Shown piece after piece: positions 4,053-5,536 of a stretch of 5,536 bases of DNA. The notes under the pieces are model-generated. The model was not told where the DNA came from. It was given only the letters and a program-made list of their open reading frames with translations, and made no database searches. The translations under genes were made by a program, and so were the position numbers. The DNA lies in contig CAJACJ010000506.1 in NCBI GenBank assembly GCA_903938205.1, forward strand, positions 1 to 5,536. Reading direction: 5' to 3'. Source of the DNA: an uncultured bacterium. Its GTDB lineage: Bacteria > Planctomycetota > Phycisphaerae > Phycisphaerales > SM1A02. Positions within the stretch are counted from its first letter, which is position 1. Every line of letters begins with the position of its first letter.

Positions 4053-5536
4053 ATGGCTGGAAAAATTATTGGAATCGATTTAGGAACAACTAATTCATGC
4101 GTCTCCGTCATGGAGGGTGGTCAACCCAAAGTGTTAATCAACACTTCAGGCAGCCGCACAACACCAAGCGTTGTCGGATTTACTGAAAAGGGCGAGCGAC
4201 TGGTTGGCCAGCCTGCGCGCCATCAGCAAGTGACCAATCCGAAGAACACCGTTTTCAGCATCAAGCGCTTCATGGGTCGCCGTCATAGCGAAGTTGAAGG
4301 CGAAGAGAAGATGGTGCCGTACGCGGTCACCGGTGGCTCGCAAGATTTGGTCAAGGTGGAAATTCGCGGCAAGGAATACACGCCGCCAGAAATTAGCGCC
4401 ATGATTTTGCAAGAGCTGAAAAAAGTGGCCGAGGATTATCTGGGCGAGAAAGTCGATCGCGCGGTCATCACCGTGCCTGCGTATTTCAACGACAGTCAAC
4501 GCCAAGCCACAAAGGATGCCGGCGAAATCGCTGGTCTTCAAGTGGAGCGCATTATCAATGAGCCAACCGCCGCGGCATTGGCATATGGTTTGGAAAAGAA
4601 AAAGAACGGCCGCATTGCCGTATTTGATTTGGGCGGTGGAACATTCGACGTCAGCATTTTGGATATTGGCGACGGCGTGTTTGAAGTCATGGGTACCAAC
4701 GGCGACGGTCATCTTGGTGGCGACGACTTTGATCAACGCTTGATCGATTTCATTGCCGAAGAATTTCGCAAGAAGGAAGGCATTGATGTCCGCAAGGATG
4801 CCATGGCTTTGCAACGCCTGAAAGAGGCCGCTGAAAAAGCCAAGATTGAGCTGTCAAATCAACTTGAAACCGTGGTGAATTTACCGTTTATCACGGCGGA
4901 TCAAAGTGGCCCGCGCCATTTGCAAGTCACCGTGACGCGTTCGCGCTTTGAGGACATGTGCAAGGATTTGTTTGATCGTTTGCGTGGTCCATGCGAGCAA
5001 GCGTTGCGTGACGCAAAGTTGTCCGCCAAGGACATTCAAGAAGTGGTCATGGTTGGTGGATCCATTCGCATTCCAAAGGTGCAAGACATTGCCAAGGATA
5101 TTTTCCAAACGCAAGAACTTGATCGCAGCATCAACCCTGATGAAGTGGTTGCCATTGGCGCCGCAATTCAAGGCGCAGTGTTGCAAGGCGATGTGAAGGA
5201 TGTTCTGCTGCTTGATGTCACTCCGCTTTCACTGGGCGTGGAAACGCTTGGTGGCGTTATGACCAAGTTGATCCAGAGCAACACCACCATTCCAACCAGC
5301 AAGAAGGAAACGTTCTCCACGGCCGCGGACAATCAAACCAGCGTCACCATTCACGTGATGCAGGGTGAGCGCGAGTTCGCCGCGGACAATCGCAGCCTAG
5401 GTCGTTTCGACTTGACGGGAATTGGTTCGGCGCCGCGTGGATTGCCGCAAATTGAGGTTGAGTTTGCCATTGACGCCAACGGAATCTTGAATGTTTCCGC
5501 CACCGACAAGGCCACCAGCACCAAGAAGGAAATCCG
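4053..5536 (+). CDS. dnaK: molecular chaperone DnaK (Hsp70), C-terminus cut by the window edge
   Basis: 494 codons are present of the roughly 610-650 usual for DnaK. The nucleotide-binding domain (1 to about 382) has phosphate-1 'IGIDLGTTNS' (6-15), K71 in 'SIKRFMGRR' (catalytic Lys70 of E. coli), 'VPAYFNDSQRQATKDAG' (141-157), 'INEPTAAALAYGL' (168-180), phosphate-2 'FDLGGGTFDVSI' (191-202, autophosphorylated Thr equivalent at 197) and the adenosine motif 'VGGSIRIP' (334-341). The interdomain linker 'DVLLLDVTPLSLG' (383-395) leads into the beta substrate-binding domain; the helical lid is missing only because the window ends. Isoleucine 338 replaces the usual Thr/Ser of GGSTR, a mild departure. 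ATP-driven binding of unfolded protein segments with DnaJ and GrpE in the cytosol is established for the family. No grpE, dnaJ or hrcA lies upstream; the neighbour is a divergent EEP gene. Downstream is unseen. Confidence 0.97.
   Translation, partial: MAGKIIGIDLGTTNSCVSVMEGGQPKVLINTSGSRTTPSVVGFTEKGERLVGQPARHQQVTNPKNTVFSIKRFMGRRHSEVEGEEKMVPYAVTGGSQDLVKVEIRGKEYTPPEISAMILQELKKVAEDYLGEKVDRAVITVPAYFNDSQRQATKDAGEIAGLQVERIINEPTAAALAYGLEKKKNGRIAVFDLGGGTFDVSILDIGDGVFEVMGTNGDGHLGGDDFDQRLIDFIAEEFRKKEGIDVRKDAMALQRLKEAAEKAKIELSNQLETVVNLPFITADQSGPRHLQVTVTRSRFEDMCKDLFDRLRGPCEQALRDAKLSAKDIQEVVMVGGSIRIPKVQDIAKDIFQTQELDRSINPDEVVAIGAAIQGAVLQGDVKDVLLLDVTPLSLGVETLGGVMTKLIQSNTTIPTSKKETFSTAADNQTSVTIHVMQGEREFAADNRSLGRFDLTGIGSAPRGLPQIEVEFAIDANGILNVSATDKATSTKKEI

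Noticed and set aside
3821..4093. 90-codon open frame on the plus strand upstream of and overlapping dnaK
   Set aside because: It lies across the EEP start and the dnaK regulatory region, runs into dnaK in another frame, has no convincing ribosome site and resembles no protein family.
4146..4814. 222-codon open frame opposite dnaK
   Set aside because: It is antisense to highly conserved DnaK codons, a well-known source of long spurious frames, and shows no recognisable domain.
4881..5186. 101-codon open frame opposite dnaK
   Set aside because: Again a shadow of the DnaK reading frame with no independent evidence.

Overview
The window looks like a chromosomal stretch of a Planctomycetota-type bacterium, possibly Phycisphaerae-like. 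This is inferred from gene style and not from a marker tree. The pointers are a prepilin-like protein with a relic of the planctomycete H-X9-DG motif, a membrane-anchored endonuclease/exonuclease/phosphatase-fold protein, an RskA-like anti-sigma factor beside an ECF sigma factor, and a DnaK with an 'IKRFMGRRH' segment. Base composition is moderate throughout, and no mobile element, phage gene, tRNA, rRNA or CRISPR array was seen.

Layout from left to right: (1) 1-866, minus strand, the N-terminal 288 codons of a single-pass anti-sigma factor running off the left edge. (2) 867-1281, a 415-base gap that holds a tandem hairpin/terminator behind the sigma gene and, closer to the anti-sigma gene, a cluster of stem-loops that may be a structured RNA leader. 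(3) 1282-1866, minus strand, an ECF sigma factor with a near-consensus Shine-Dalgarno sequence and a sigma-70-like promoter. (4) 2054-2818, plus strand, a prepilin-like pseudopilin transcribed divergently from the sigma gene. (5) 2828-3841, minus strand, a three-helix membrane protein with an EEP-fold domain, convergent with the prepilin gene and only 9 bases from it. (6) 3842-4052, a divergent regulatory region with a nearly perfect 22-base palindrome and a heat-shock-like promoter. (7) 4053 to the right edge, plus strand, dnaK, cut at codon 494.

The sigma and anti-sigma genes most likely form one signalling pair: the membrane protein would hold the sigma factor until an envelope signal releases it. 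Unusually, they are separated by a strong terminator and a long gap instead of being tightly coupled. dnaK, the EEP protein and the prepilin-like protein show no obvious functional link to this pair. No clearly new multi-gene system is visible. The observations most worth following are the structured RNA candidate before the anti-sigma gene and the palindrome in front of dnaK.
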